Part shown: in pieces, positions 24,873 through 33,477 of the stretch
Position numbering within the stretch: position 1 is the stretch's first letter
Layout: every line of letters starts with the position of its first letter
NCBI RefSeq assembly: GCF_019972155.1
Contig: NZ_BOVL01000012.1
Coordinates: 442,007-506,006, forward strand
DNA length: 64,000 nucleotides
Direction: 5' to 3'
From: Bradyrhizobium sp. RD5-C2
Lineage (GTDB): Bacteria > Pseudomonadota > Alphaproteobacteria > Rhizobiales > Xanthobacteraceae
The notes under the pieces: model-generated
Database searches by the model: none
Seen by the model: only the letters and a program-made list of their open reading frames with translations
What the model was told of the DNA's origin: nothing
Program-made: the position numbers and the translations under genes

Positions 24873-25706
24873 ATGCGGACATCACACATTGCTTTCCTCT
24901 CGGCCTTCATCCCGGCCCTTCTCGCGCCGGCGTTCAGCGCGGGGATGCTGTTCATGCCGAGCCCGGCCCACGCAGCGAACAACGACCGCGCGCTGCTCGC
25001 GACATTCTGCGCCAGCGCCAACATCAAGGGATCGACCTGCACGCGGGCGCGGTCCTACCCCGATGGCCGCGCGTGCGACGTCAAGCTGACCCAGGAGCGC
25101 TACGCCGGCCGCTTCCTCGCCGCCGGCAATGCGCTGCTCGCCGTCAACTATGAAAGCGAATGCGAGCCGCACGCGACCGATTTCGGCGGTGTCGCGCTGT
25201 TCGAGCAGAACGGCACGGCCCATCGCTTCATCCGCTTCCTGCCCGGCGCGCAGGGCCACGACTGCATCGTCCTGGCCAAGGACGCGCAGCAGGACCTGCT
25301 GATCTGCACGGTCGGCCACATGGGCCAGGGCATTCTCGAAAGCGGGGTAGCGCGGATGGAGTTCAGCAAGAAGTCCGGCAAGCGGATCGAGATCGCGCCC
25401 GACTTCCTGCTCAGGGCCGAGGATGCGGTCAACGCCTACGGCTCCAATGTCGTGATGTGCAACGAGGGTCCGAAATATTTCGGCCTCTCCAACCTCGCCG
25501 CGGGTCCGCGCCGCAACACGGTCGCGGTCGACGTCGACTATGCCGACAACGAGACCATCCGCACCGCCTGCGGCGAAGGCTTTCCGAAGCCGAAAGAGCT
25601 TTACCACGACCTGGCACCCGGCGAGGCCTTCGTGCCGCCGGGCTCCGAGAAGACGAAGCGGTTCACGATCGATCTTCTGACCGGCAACGCTGCGCCAGCG
25701 GAATAG
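24873..25706 (+). CDS. Exported hypothetical protein (277 aa)
   Basis: A signal peptide ending Ala-His-Ala near residue 34 precedes a soluble periplasmic protein with eight cysteines in the mature part (for example ATFCASANIKGSTCTRAR, SECEP, HDCIVLAK, LLICTVG, VMCNEG), probably forming disulfides. No domain family is recognised. It is divergent from the small glycine-rich exported protein, with about 140 bp between them. Confidence 0.7.
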   Translation: MRTSHIAFLSAFIPALLAPAFSAGMLFMPSPAHAANNDRALLATFCASANIKGSTCTRARSYPDGRACDVKLTQERYAGRFLAAGNALLAVNYESECEPHATDFGGVALFEQNGTAHRFIRFLPGAQGHDCIVLAKDAQQDLLICTVGHMGQGILESGVARMEFSKKSGKRIEIAPDFLLRAEDAVNAYGSNVVMCNEGPKYFGLSNLAAGPRRNTVAVDVDYADNETIRTACGEGFPKPKELYHDLAPGEAFVPPGSEKTKRFTIDLLTGNAAPAE

Positions 25707-25905
25707 GGGCCGCGCCGACGGAGTAAAGGCCGCGCCAACGAATGAGATGGCGCCGTGCGCATTTTTCGCCGCAATGCACGTTCCGGTTGTCGAACCTAAT
25801 CGCGTCTCGTGCGTCAAAACATATGTTTCAGAGTGGAGCGCTTCGGTTCACAATGCGGGCCAGGGCCAGTCAGAGGCGAGTCGGACTGAACCGGCGGAGT
25901 CGATC

Positions 25906-26349
25906 ATGGGCGAGGATTTGAACCGGCAGCGCGTCTTGAACTTCCTCGACGTCTATTATGCCGGCGGCATCGAGGGCGCGCTCGATCGTTGCAGCGACGA
26001 CGTCGCGTTTCTCGCCAACGCCCCGATCGACATTCTTCCGCATATGGGCCAACACCGCGGCAAGGCCGCGCTGCGCCAGATGTGGACCACGATCCACGAG
26101 CGCTATTCCGACATGCGCTACGAGGCGCCGACGGTGGTGGCCGAAGGCGACAAGGTCGCGGCGCAGCTGCGAGTGTTCTTCCGCAAGCGCAACAACCGGC
26201 GCGTGGTGCAGTTCGATGTCGCGGTGTTCTACACGCTGCGCGACGGCAAGATCACCGAGATCCGCGAGATCATCGACACCTTCGACCTCGTCCAGCAGGT
26301 GCTGGAGCGCGACGTCGCGGCGGCGCTGACCGGGCAGAACGCGGAATAG
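25906..26349 (+). CDS. SnoaL/NTF2-like protein
   Basis: A 147-residue protein of the nuclear transport factor 2 fold: an N-terminal helix (VLNFLDVYYAGGIEGALDRC), DVAFLANAP, then HRGKAALRQMWTTIHERY and a beta-sheet with the VFYTLRDGKITEIREIIDTFDLVQQVLER end. Polyketide-cyclase-like members use this cone for catalysis or ligand binding; no catalytic pair can be assigned. A second member of similar design lies at 27039. Confidence 0.78.
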   Translation: MGEDLNRQRVLNFLDVYYAGGIEGALDRCSDDVAFLANAPIDILPHMGQHRGKAALRQMWTTIHERYSDMRYEAPTVVAEGDKVAAQLRVFFRKRNNRRVVQFDVAVFYTLRDGKITEIREIIDTFDLVQQVLERDVAAALTGQNAE

Positions 26350-26476
26350 CTCCCGGAAACCCGGGCAACGCATGGCGACGCCCCCCGCCCCGCAAATTCG
26401 TCCCCGCCGACGTTGAACCTCGAAGGCTCGGCGCTGACCTATCACTGGGCTTGTTGCGGTCGGGGCTGAAATCACC

Positions 26477-26737
26477 ATGAAAGTCGCATTGCTCGCTGTG
26501 CTCGGCCTTGCGCTGGGCGCCCTTGGCGGCTCCGCTCTCGGCATCGGAGCCGGGCTCACCTGGATCGGACTGGCCAAAACCTCAGGTCTCGACAGCGGAA
26601 CGCTGGTGTTCTTCACGTTCATGCCGCTCGGCGCCGCGATCGGCGGCATCGGCGGCGCGCTGTTGTTCGCGGTGGTGGCGATCCACGACGCCGAGATCGT
26701 GATCGAACGGCAGCCGCTGCGGCAGCGCGATCGCTGA
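26477..26737 (+). CDS. Small two-span membrane protein (86 aa)
   Basis: Two long Gly/Ala-rich hydrophobic helices (about 5-31 and 41-68) with a basic cytoplasmic tail (ERQPLRQRDR). No family is recognised. A strong terminator-like hairpin follows. Confidence 0.62.
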   Translation: MKVALLAVLGLALGALGGSALGIGAGLTWIGLAKTSGLDSGTLVFFTFMPLGAAIGGIGGALLFAVVAIHDAEIVIERQPLRQRDR

Positions 26738-26812
26738 ATTGCGGTGACCGGAGCGTTTTCGAGCGAAGCTTGCCCCGCACTTGATGCGGGGTGGACACCG
26801 GTTCGCGTGAAG

Positions 26813-26853
26813 AAAACCCGGTTCCGATCCCATCGGAACCGGAACCGGGTTTT
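26813..26853 (+). terminator. Terminator-like hairpin
   Basis: AAAACCCGGTTCC (26813-26825) pairs perfectly with GGAACCGGGTTTT (26841-26853). The stem ends in four T residues on the plus strand. A smaller hairpin (CCCCGCA/TGCGGGG, 26773-26791) precedes it. It lies between the two-span membrane protein and the second SnoaL-like gene. Confidence 0.72.
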
Positions 26854-27038
26854 GCGGGCAGGCGGTCACATTCCGGTTAGGACCAGCGCAATTGTGCATT
26901 GCAAAAAAGTCATTTGCGTTTTGGCCGTTCCGCACTATTTGAGGCCGTAATAGTGACGTGCAGCAACCTGGCAGGGCGTCGGCGCTGACCGCCTGCCATT
27001 CGTTTGCTTTGAAAATCCAGTTTCAGGACGAGACCAAA

Positions 27039-27473
27039 ATGACAGAGCACAGCCTCTGGCGTTTTTCGCGCGCATTGCATCGCGCGATCAACGAACGCCA
27101 GCTTGCAGACATCGAGCCGTTGCTCGATGACGAGGTTGAATGGGCCATCTACGGGCCGATCGACCTGTTTTCCTTTTTCGGCTCGCGCCGCGGCAAGGCC
27201 GCCGTGCTCGAGGTGATCAGGCAGATCGGCGAGAACCTGCGGGTTCACCGCTTCGACCGGGAGTCCATCATGCTGGGCGCGGATTCCGCGGCCTCGATGC
27301 TGCGCTATTCGCTGACGGCATTGGACTCCAACAAGCCGATCTCGCTCAGGATCGCGCATTTCGCGCAGTTCAAGTCCGGCAGGCTCACGAGCTTCCGCGT
27401 GCTGGTCGACAGTTTCGACCTCGTCGAGCAGACCGTCGGTTACCCGATCCATCTGCCGCGCATCGCGGTCTGA
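27039..27473 (+). CDS. SnoaL/NTF2-like protein (paralogue)
   Basis: A 144-residue protein with the same layout as the gene at 25906: ALHRAINERQLADIEPLLDDEVEW, RRGKAAVLEVIRQI, then strands ending LTSFRVLVDSFDLVEQTVG. The shared DSFDLV/DTFDLV segment near the C-terminus suggests common descent. A role in binding or converting a small hydrophobic ligand is plausible but not shown. The ATG at 27039 is preceded by GACGAGACC. Confidence 0.75.
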   Translation: MTEHSLWRFSRALHRAINERQLADIEPLLDDEVEWAIYGPIDLFSFFGSRRGKAAVLEVIRQIGENLRVHRFDRESIMLGADSAASMLRYSLTALDSNKPISLRIAHFAQFKSGRLTSFRVLVDSFDLVEQTVGYPIHLPRIAV

Positions 27474-27495
27474 CGGATCCCCGATTTCACGCCTT

Positions 27496-27630
27496 CGTCA
27501 TGTCCGGGCTCGAGCGCGAAGCGCGTCTTCGCGTGTTCGGCGCTCCGGGCGGGACGCGGCCGGTTTTACCAGCCCCGAACCGGCCGCGCGGGGGGCCTTG
27601 CGCATGCGCGCGCTTGTCCCGGACATGACG
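27496..27630. repeat. Palindromic intergenic repeat, family 4
   Basis: CGTCATGTCCGGG (from 27496) returns as CCCGGACATGACG (to 27630). An inner perfect hairpin GCGGCCGGTT/AACCGGCCGC lies in the core. It fills the gap between two plus-strand genes. Confidence 0.78.
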
Positions 27631-27735
27631 ATCACTTAGGCGATCACGCGGCTCTCACTTGCCTGAAGCGCTGCGCTGCCACAATTTCGCACCAAGAAAA
27701 CCGCATGTTGCGGCGCTGGAATTTGCGGGCCGGGA

Positions 27736-28701
27736 ATGACTTCTACATCACGATTTGGCTGGGCAAGGCTGCCGGTGCTGGCGGCCGGCTTCAGCGTGGC
27801 GATAGCGCTTTCGGCCACGGCGCAGACCTCACCATGGCCGGTCGTTCCCGCCGCCCAAGAGATAGCGAAAGACGCCGCGAAAGGTACCCCCGCTGACGAC
27901 GCCGAGGCTTCGGCCGATGAGGCGCCGCCGGCGGCCGACGCCAATGACGCCGACATCCTGAAGGACATCGACCAGAGCAAGCTCGACTGGAGCCAGCTCG
28001 ACACCGACTCCACCAGCCTGCCCACGCTGGCGCCGAAGCGCGCGGCCAAGCCCAGCAGCATCGCCGGCAACGATCCGTCCTGGTCGACCAACAACAACGC
28101 CAACGGCTCGTCCGCGGTGTCGGTCAAGCAGTCGGTATCGCCGTTCCTCGACACCCGCATCGGCGCCGACATGACGGTCGCCAAACAGGGCACGATGACG
28201 ACGTCGGAGCAATTGTCGGAGCGGCTCGCCAATGGCGGCAGCCTGCCGCAATCCGGCGGCTCGGCCTGGGCTTCGGTGTCGGCACCAGGCGTGGCTTCGA
28301 TCTGGGACAAGACCTCGGTCGAGGCGCGGGTCGATCCGGGCGCCGACCAGAGCAAGATCGGCACCTCGCTCAGCAAATCGGTGCCGCTGTCGGAGCAGTA
28401 TTCGCTGACGCTGCAGAGCGGCTACAATTTGATCCAGCAAGGCTTCGTCCCGGTGCCCGGCATCATTGGCAATCCGTCGCGCAGCTACGATACCGATCAG
28501 TCGGCACGCCTGTCCGTGACCGACTCCGGCACCAGCATCACCGCCGGCCAGACGCTGTCGACCTCCGATGACAGATGGCTGCGCCGGGTCGGCGCCGAGC
28601 AGAAGCTGTTCGACGGCGTCACCGTCTCCGGCTCGGTCGGCGAGACCCCCCAGGGCACGATCAACAAGAGCATCGGCGCCGGCTACAAGCGCTCATGGTG
28701 A
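27736..28701 (+). CDS. Exported protein, probable surface or outer-membrane (321 aa)
   Basis: A signal peptide (to about residue 29, Ala-Thr-Ala) precedes a Pro/Ala/Asp-rich linker and then a segment of alternating polar and hydrophobic residues (for example QYSLTLQSGYNLIQQGF, ARLSVTDSGTSITAGQTLS, VTVSGSVGETPQGTINKS). It ends in an aromatic C-terminal residue (Trp). This pattern fits amphipathic beta strands and an outer-membrane location. No family is recognised. Confidence 0.66.
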   Translation: MTSTSRFGWARLPVLAAGFSVAIALSATAQTSPWPVVPAAQEIAKDAAKGTPADDAEASADEAPPAADANDADILKDIDQSKLDWSQLDTDSTSLPTLAPKRAAKPSSIAGNDPSWSTNNNANGSSAVSVKQSVSPFLDTRIGADMTVAKQGTMTTSEQLSERLANGGSLPQSGGSAWASVSAPGVASIWDKTSVEARVDPGADQSKIGTSLSKSVPLSEQYSLTLQSGYNLIQQGFVPVPGIIGNPSRSYDTDQSARLSVTDSGTSITAGQTLSTSDDRWLRRVGAEQKLFDGVTVSGSVGETPQGTINKSIGAGYKRSW

Positions 28702-28855
28702 ACGATCTGTTAGCCCTGTCGCGCTAATGATCAGGCATTGCCCCAACTTGGCCCAGATGCGGTCAAATTCGGCGGCACTGATAGGTCCGTAACTTCATCA
28801 ATTCGTCGTGCGGGGGACAAGCCGCGCTTCGCTATTGCGAACCAGGGGAAAGCCG

Positions 28856-29278
28856 ATGAACGCCACCAACCGTACCGAGGAAGCCGAAGCCGAAACGACT
28901 TCCGAGGTCGATTCCAACCTTGCTGCGGTCTCGGAAGTCGAAGCCGGTATCCGCGACTTCGTGCGCAACGACATCGCCTATCTGCGCCGCCCGGTGGCGA
29001 GCCCGGAGACTGCGCCGACCGATACCAATACCGATGCCACCGTCAGCAACGTCAACTCGCTTATCCAGCGCGTCGCCGGCACCTCGCTCGCCGAGATCGA
29101 GAAGCTGATCGGCGAGCTCGAGAGCCTGCGCGACCTGCTGCATGCCGAGGGCCAGCGCGTCCAGCGCGAGATCTCCGGCTATGCCCAGCTCAGCCAGGCC
29201 GCGATGAAGTCGACGCGGATGATCGCCGACAACGTCTCGCAGTGGAAGCGTGCCGCCGACGGCCTGCGCAACAGCTGA
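28856..29278 (+). CDS. Hypothetical helical protein (140 aa)
   Basis: A soluble protein that starts acidic (TEEAEAETTSEVDSN) and becomes a long amphipathic helix (IEKLIGELESLRDLLHAEGQRVQREI) likely to form a coiled coil. An AGGGGAAAGCCG sequence precedes the ATG at 28856. A terminator follows 26 bases after the stop. Function is unknown. Confidence 0.68.
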   Translation: MNATNRTEEAEAETTSEVDSNLAAVSEVEAGIRDFVRNDIAYLRRPVASPETAPTDTNTDATVSNVNSLIQRVAGTSLAEIEKLIGELESLRDLLHAEGQRVQREISGYAQLSQAAMKSTRMIADNVSQWKRAADGLRNS

Positions 29279-29303
29279 TCCTGATCAGTTTTCCAGACTG
29301 ATG

Positions 29304-29341
29304 GCCGCCGCCTCCCGAACGGGGGGCGGCGGCTTCGTTTT
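29304..29341 (+). terminator. Intrinsic terminator
   Basis: GCCGCCGCCTCCC (29304-29316) pairs with GGGGGGCGGCGGC (29321-29333) through a four-base loop, followed by TTCGTTTT. It lies just after the coiled-coil protein gene. Confidence 0.82.
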
Positions 29342-29506
29342 GCGCGGGCCGATTGGGCGCAGAACGATTCATTATTCAGCGCGGTGTAGACTGCGCGGCG
29401 TCAATTCTTGCAGACGCCAATTTGAACTTGGGATGCCGAGCCCGCGTCCAATCCGGAATTCGCATCCGGACCGCGCCTGGGTGGGGCATCCATTTGGAGA
29501 GAATTC

Positions 29507-29647
29507 ATGCAGAGCGTCCGGCCGGACAACGCCGCCGATCCTATACCGCTGCGTCAGCCGCAGCAGGGCATCGGCACGATCATGATCCGGTTCATCGGCA
29601 TCCTGGCAGCCGCGACCGTCGTGATGGTGCTGATCTGGAATCGTTAA
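29507..29647 (+). CDS. Small single-span membrane protein (46 aa)
   Basis: An ATG at 29507 follows TTTGGAGAGAATTC. The 46-residue product has a polar N-terminus with QPQQGIG and one C-terminal hydrophobic helix (about 24-43) ending in WNR. The spacing of the ribosome-binding site and the amphipathic layout support a real gene. No family is recognised. Confidence 0.55.
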   Translation: MQSVRPDNAADPIPLRQPQQGIGTIMIRFIGILAAATVVMVLIWNR

Positions 29648-29755
29648 ATGTCGGGATCGGGAGAAGTGTGACGCAGCCTGCCGAGGGGTCACATTGAAAA
29701 GCGCGGATGCGCGCTACCTGGCGCTCCCTCGAGCGCCGACGTCACTGACGGTCGA

Positions 29756-29899
29756 TCAGCGGTCGATGCTCGCGGTGGTCTCGAAGGAATAATTGCCGTC
29801 GGCGAAGCCCTTCACGACCATTCCGGTGGCCACCATCACGACAACAGTCACCGTCGCAAAGATAATGCCGACGAGTTTCAGCGCGCTGCGATCTGCCAT
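29756..29899 (-). CDS. Small single-span membrane protein (47 aa)
   Basis: From the ATG at 29899 the frame encodes 47 residues with one hydrophobic helix (about 7-29) and a short polar C-terminus (DGNYSFETTASIDR). It is convergent with the plus-strand 46-residue protein. No family is recognised. Confidence 0.5.
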   Translation of the reverse strand: MADRSALKLVGIIFATVTVVVMVATGMVVKGFADGNYSFETTASIDR

Positions 29900-30081
29900 A
29901 GTAGTCCCCAGCTGTTCGGCCAAGTGCTCGCTCAAGTGCTCGTGCCCCCGGCCATAAGGCAGGGACAAAGGTTCAAAATGCGTTAGCAAAAAATGAGTTC
30001 CACGCAACGCACAACTACGTCGACAGCAGAAGTAGCTGCCGACCATGGCGTCCGTGCAACATCAGAGGCGTGCGGGCAACA

Positions 30082-30564
30082 TCAGGAACCGGGATTCCGG
30101 CGCGGTACGAAGGCGGTCGCGAGGAACGAGAACACCACCTCATTGCGCTGATTGACGCCGGTATTGCGGGCTTGAATGATGCCCCATTCCGGCCGCTTCT
30201 CGGAGGTGCGCTTGGTCTCGACCTGGTTGGTGAAGCTGATGGTGTCGCCAGCCAGCACCGGGCGGATCCAGCGCAGCTCGCGGAAGCCTGGCGAGGGTCC
30301 CCAGACTGCGACCGTCTCGCCGCGCGCGGCGGCTTCGGCGGCAAGCCGTTTGCCGTCGGCGACCAGCAGCTTCATGCAGACGCTGGCGACATGCCAGCCC
30401 GATGCGGCGAGCCCGCCGAACAGCGATTTGCGTCCCTCCTCCTCGTCGAGATGGAAGCGCTGCGGATCGAACTGCGCGGCAAAGCGCTTGATGTCCTCGG
30501 CGGTGAAGGTGAATGAGCCGAACGCGCGCTGGGCGCCGATTTCCATGTCTTCAAAAAAGCGCAT
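30082..30564 (-). CDS. MaoC-like hot-dog dehydratase (second of a pair)
   Basis: A 160-residue single hot-dog domain. It starts FFEDMEIGAQRAFGSFTFTAEDIKRFAAQFDPQRFHLDEE, where the Asp and His in FDPQRFH are the hydratase-2 catalytic pair. The FGGLAASGWHVAS segment is also typical. MaoC proteins hydrate (R)-specific enoyl-CoA or act in related thioester chemistry. It lies eight bases after a second MaoC gene. Confidence 0.88.
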   Translation of the reverse strand: MRFFEDMEIGAQRAFGSFTFTAEDIKRFAAQFDPQRFHLDEEEGRKSLFGGLAASGWHVASVCMKLLVADGKRLAAEAAARGETVAVWGPSPGFRELRWIRPVLAGDTISFTNQVETKRTSEKRPEWGIIQARNTGVNQRNEVVFSFLATAFVPRRNPGS

Positions 30565-30572
30565 GATCTCTC

Positions 30573-31031
30573 CTATGCGCTCGCAGTGTCACGGCGGCCG
30601 ATCATGATCGGCGCCTCCATCTCGCACAGCATCTCGCCGCGCGCGTTGCGGATCGTGCTCTTGAAGGTGACGATGCCGGTCTCGGGGCGGCTCTTGGAGA
30701 CGCGCGCCTCGACGACATCGACATCCAGCGTCAAATCGTCGCCCGGACGCAGCGGCGCCACCCAGCGCATCTCGTTGACCCCGGGCGCGCCCAGCGAGGC
30801 GGTGCGGCCGATGAAGCCGTCGAACATCATCCGCATCATCAGCGAGCCGAGATGCCAGCCCGAGCCCGACAGGCCGCGGAGCATGGATTTCTTCGCCGCC
30901 TCCTCGTCGAGATGCATCGGCTGCGGGTCGAATTCGGCGGCAAAGGCCAGGATCTCCTCGCGCGAAACATGGCGCGGGCCGAACGTGCCGAAACGGCCGG
31001 GCTTGAAGTCTTCGAAGGTCAGCGTGGTCAT
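30573..31031 (-). CDS. MaoC-like hot-dog dehydratase (first of a pair)
   Basis: A 152-residue single hot-dog domain, clearly related to its downstream neighbour: ILAFAAEFDPQPMHLDEEAAKKSMLRGLSGSGWH. The catalytic Asp and His of FDPQPMH are kept. Two tandem single-domain genes suggest either a heterodimer or two steps on related substrates. No CoA ligase or dehydrogenase gene lies beside them. Confidence 0.88.
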   Translation of the reverse strand: MTTLTFEDFKPGRFGTFGPRHVSREEILAFAAEFDPQPMHLDEEAAKKSMLRGLSGSGWHLGSLMMRMMFDGFIGRTASLGAPGVNEMRWVAPLRPGDDLTLDVDVVEARVSKSRPETGIVTFKSTIRNARGEMLCEMEAPIMIGRRDTASA

Positions 31032-31349
31032 TGGGTGAGGATATGCTGGAGGGAAGCCCGATTGTGGCCGTTATTTGCAGCAATCACAACCAGCCCACTC
31101 GCATAGCTCGCCCCTGGACTGCCGGCGCCCGGTCCCGGGCCTGGCTTTGGCGAGACTGATTGGGTTTCTGCGGTATCGATCCCTCTGGGTGCGGAGGCGC
31201 TTTGGCGCCGCCCCGAACCATTGGCCCGGCGAGACGCCTCGTCCTGACGGTCGCCTGCTGCGCAGGCTGGCGGGACGAAGTGATCACGCCGGGGGTGACG
31301 CAGTAGGATACACGCGACGCGAATCATATTTCGGCTGGCCGGGAGAACC

Positions 31350-31649
31350 ATGATGTTCGATTTCCAGGATCTGTTTCAGTGGGACCGCTTCATCACGCCC
31401 ACGATCATCAAGACGTTCTACTGGCTGGTGATCGCGGTCATCGTGCTGTTCGGGATCTCCGGCATCCTGTGGAGCCTCACCGCGATGGCGATCAGCCCGT
31501 TCGTCGGCTTCATCCAGCTGCTCGCATCGATCGCCAGCGTCTTCGTCGGCATCGTGTTCTCGCGCATCGCCGCGGAGTTCATCCTGATCGTATTCCGGAT
31601 CAACGAGCATCTCGGCGCGATTCGCGATCGCGACGGAAGCATGCACTGA
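31350..31649 (+). CDS. DUF4282 membrane protein
   Basis: A 99-residue protein with two long hydrophobic helices (about 20-45 and 48-80) and the pattern of DUF4282: FQDLFQWDRFITPTIIKTFYW at the start and SRIAAEFILIVFRINEHLGAI at the end. It is an inner-membrane protein of unknown function. Two ATGs are adjacent; the first is taken. Confidence 0.82.
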   Translation: MMFDFQDLFQWDRFITPTIIKTFYWLVIAVIVLFGISGILWSLTAMAISPFVGFIQLLASIASVFVGIVFSRIAAEFILIVFRINEHLGAIRDRDGSMH

Positions 31650-31804
31650 AGCGTTCGGCCTCCCGCCGGATGCGGCCTGCCGCCCCGGCTGTGGTTAATC
31701 CGAAGTAGCACCGCTGCGAAAATGCCAGCGAAATTCCGGGCGGGATCTTAAAACCGCTCGCGTATCAGTCTCCGCATTGCGCTTAAGATCAACGCGGGGG
31801 CGTC

Positions 31805-31951
31805 GTGAATTCGAGGAACGGTTTTTTTGCCGTGAGGCCGGGTGCCGAGCCGGGCTTCACGACCGAGGATATTCTATGGGCTGTCGGCATCTGGTCGGTG
31901 ATCCTGACCCTGGCGCCGGTGATCGCATTCTATCTGCTGATGGTGGCGTAA
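31805..31951 (+). CDS. Small single-span membrane protein (48 aa), GTG start
   Basis: A GTG at 31805 opens 48 codons whose second half is a hydrophobic helix (ILWAVGIWSVILTLAPVIAF, about residues 23-42). The 5' part is polar. The start codon is uncertain, and GTG at 31832 is an alternative. No family is recognised. A short inverted repeat (GCGAGGCAATC/GATTGCCTCG, 31981-32001) follows. Confidence 0.45.
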   Translation: MNSRNGFFAVRPGAEPGFTTEDILWAVGIWSVILTLAPVIAFYLLMVA

Positions 31952-32017
31952 CGCCATCCATCGCGTCATCGCCAAAGTCAGCGAGGCAATCTGCGATTGC
32001 CTCGTCGCTTCAGCACA

Positions 32018-32045
32018 CAAAAAACGCGCGACTGCCGCGCGTTTC
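32018..32045 (-). terminator. Intrinsic terminator of the ParA-type gene
   Basis: Read on the minus strand, AAACGCGCG and CGCGCGTTT flank a five-base loop and end in a run of six T residues. It lies 28 bases after the stop of the ParA-like gene. Confidence 0.8.
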
Positions 32046-32072
32046 TTTCCAGTTCGAACCAAAGCGGCGTTG

Positions 32073-32753
32073 TTACGCCGCCTGCTTGTGCATCGCGCCG
32101 GACGACGACGCCGTGCCGCGAATTGCCTTGATCGAGCGTTCGATCGCGGCCCACAGCCGGTTGATCTCGGCAGCAGCGCGGCCTTCCGCATAATATTCGC
32201 GGGCGCCTTCACCCTGGCCGAGCGCCATCAGCAGGTCGGCGCGGTTGGTGATCTGGCCGCTCCACACCGGTGCGCGGAATTTCGCCAGCGCCTCACGCGC
32301 GATCGCGACGATGCGGCTTTCGGCGCCGTCACGCTGCGCAGGCGCGCCGTTGATCACGACGGCGTAGGGCTTGCGCATCGAGCGGCAGGTCTGAATCGTT
32401 TCCTGCACCGCGTTGACGTCGAACACGCCGGGCCGCGCCGGAATGATCACCATCGTGGCGTTCTTGATGGAGTCGTCGACCACGGCCGACAGATTCGGCG
32501 GCGTGTCGATGAACACCCATTCGATGCCGTCGCGCTTGGCTTGAGCAATGATCCCGCTGACCGAGTTCACCGCCGTCTTGATCGCCGGCTCGTTGGTGCC
32601 GCGTAATTTATGCCAGAGCGTCAGCGAGCCCTGCGGATCGGCATCGATCAGCAGACAGGGCTTCGTTGCCTTGTGCACTTGCGCGGCGAGGTGAGCAGCC
32701 AGGGTACTTTTCCCCGAGCCCCCCTTACGCGAAGCGAAAACAATCACGTTCAT
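32073..32753 (-). CDS. Orphan ParA/MinD-type ATPase
   Basis: A 226-residue ATPase with a deviant Walker A, KGGSGKST (residues 10-17, preceded by FASR), a switch I-like LLIDADPQGSL, and Walker B in WVFIDTPPNL. It belongs to the single-domain ParA group that positions cargo in the cell. No parB-like gene is adjacent, and it is followed at once by a terminator, so it acts alone or with a distant partner. The cargo cannot be inferred from the sequence. Confidence 0.9.
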   Translation of the reverse strand: MNVIVFASRKGGSGKSTLAAHLAAQVHKATKPCLLIDADPQGSLTLWHKLRGTNEPAIKTAVNSVSGIIAQAKRDGIEWVFIDTPPNLSAVVDDSIKNATMVIIPARPGVFDVNAVQETIQTCRSMRKPYAVVINGAPAQRDGAESRIVAIAREALAKFRAPVWSGQITNRADLLMALGQGEGAREYYAEGRAAAEINRLWAAIERSIKAIRGTASSSGAMHKQAA

Positions 32754-32934
32754 ACGTTGGCCTCCAGATTGACCCCAGGAGGCGAAAATGAATCAGCACG
32801 CTGATTCGCGAAAGAAGAAACTTCTTGCAATCCGCAAAGCGGCCAAGATTACCGGTGCATTCTGCTTTTTGAGTCACACTCAACTTATGACACAACCGAA
32901 AATGGAAGCGCTAAGCGTTTGATATGACTCAGGC

Positions 32935-33252
32935 CTAGCGCTTTTCGGCAGTTTTGGCGCGCTGCCGCGCGATCCATTTGCGCTCGATCCAGCCGAGCAA
33001 TTGCGCCGTCGGTTTCTGCAAGAACGGGACATCCTGCGCGAACAAAAGGAGTCCGAGCGGCAGCATCCAGAGTCCGAGTATCGGCAGGAAGCTGAAGATG
33101 CCGCCGATGATCAGGAGGATCGCGAGCGGAATCCGCACATAGCGCGACGACGGCTTGCGCAGCCACGCGACAAAGCGCGCCGGCCTTTCCGGAAGCTTGG
33201 CTTCGAACCAGGCGAAGTGCCGATCGATCTCTTGCTTGTCGTATTCGCTCAC
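32935..33252 (-). CDS. Small membrane protein (105 aa), GTG start
   Basis: From a GTG at 33252 with GGAG eight bases upstream, the frame encodes 105 residues: a soluble helix (EIDRHFAWFEAKLPERPARF), two hydrophobic helices (about 43-60 and 62-80) and a basic C-terminus (ERKWIARQRAKTAEKR). Further upstream codons in frame are not protein-like. No family is recognised. Confidence 0.62.
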   Translation of the reverse strand: MSEYDKQEIDRHFAWFEAKLPERPARFVAWLRKPSSRYVRIPLAILLIIGGIFSFLPILGLWMLPLGLLLFAQDVPFLQKPTAQLLGWIERKWIARQRAKTAEKR

Positions 33253-33477
33253 GCGCCTCACTCCATCCGTTCCGTCGCGAAACGGATTTGGCAGACAACA
33301 CCAACAGCAGAGATGATGCTGCGTGACAGCGTCACAAGGCGTCAGTCTGTCGCGCATGACGGTCTTGAAATTGCCGCTGAGCATTCCACCGCGAAGCCAC
33401 ACCGGTTCGCGTCAAGACAACGCGCCGGGCTCGCGCCTCTCGCGTGCGCGCGATGGGAATCAAATCAGCGGCGGACG

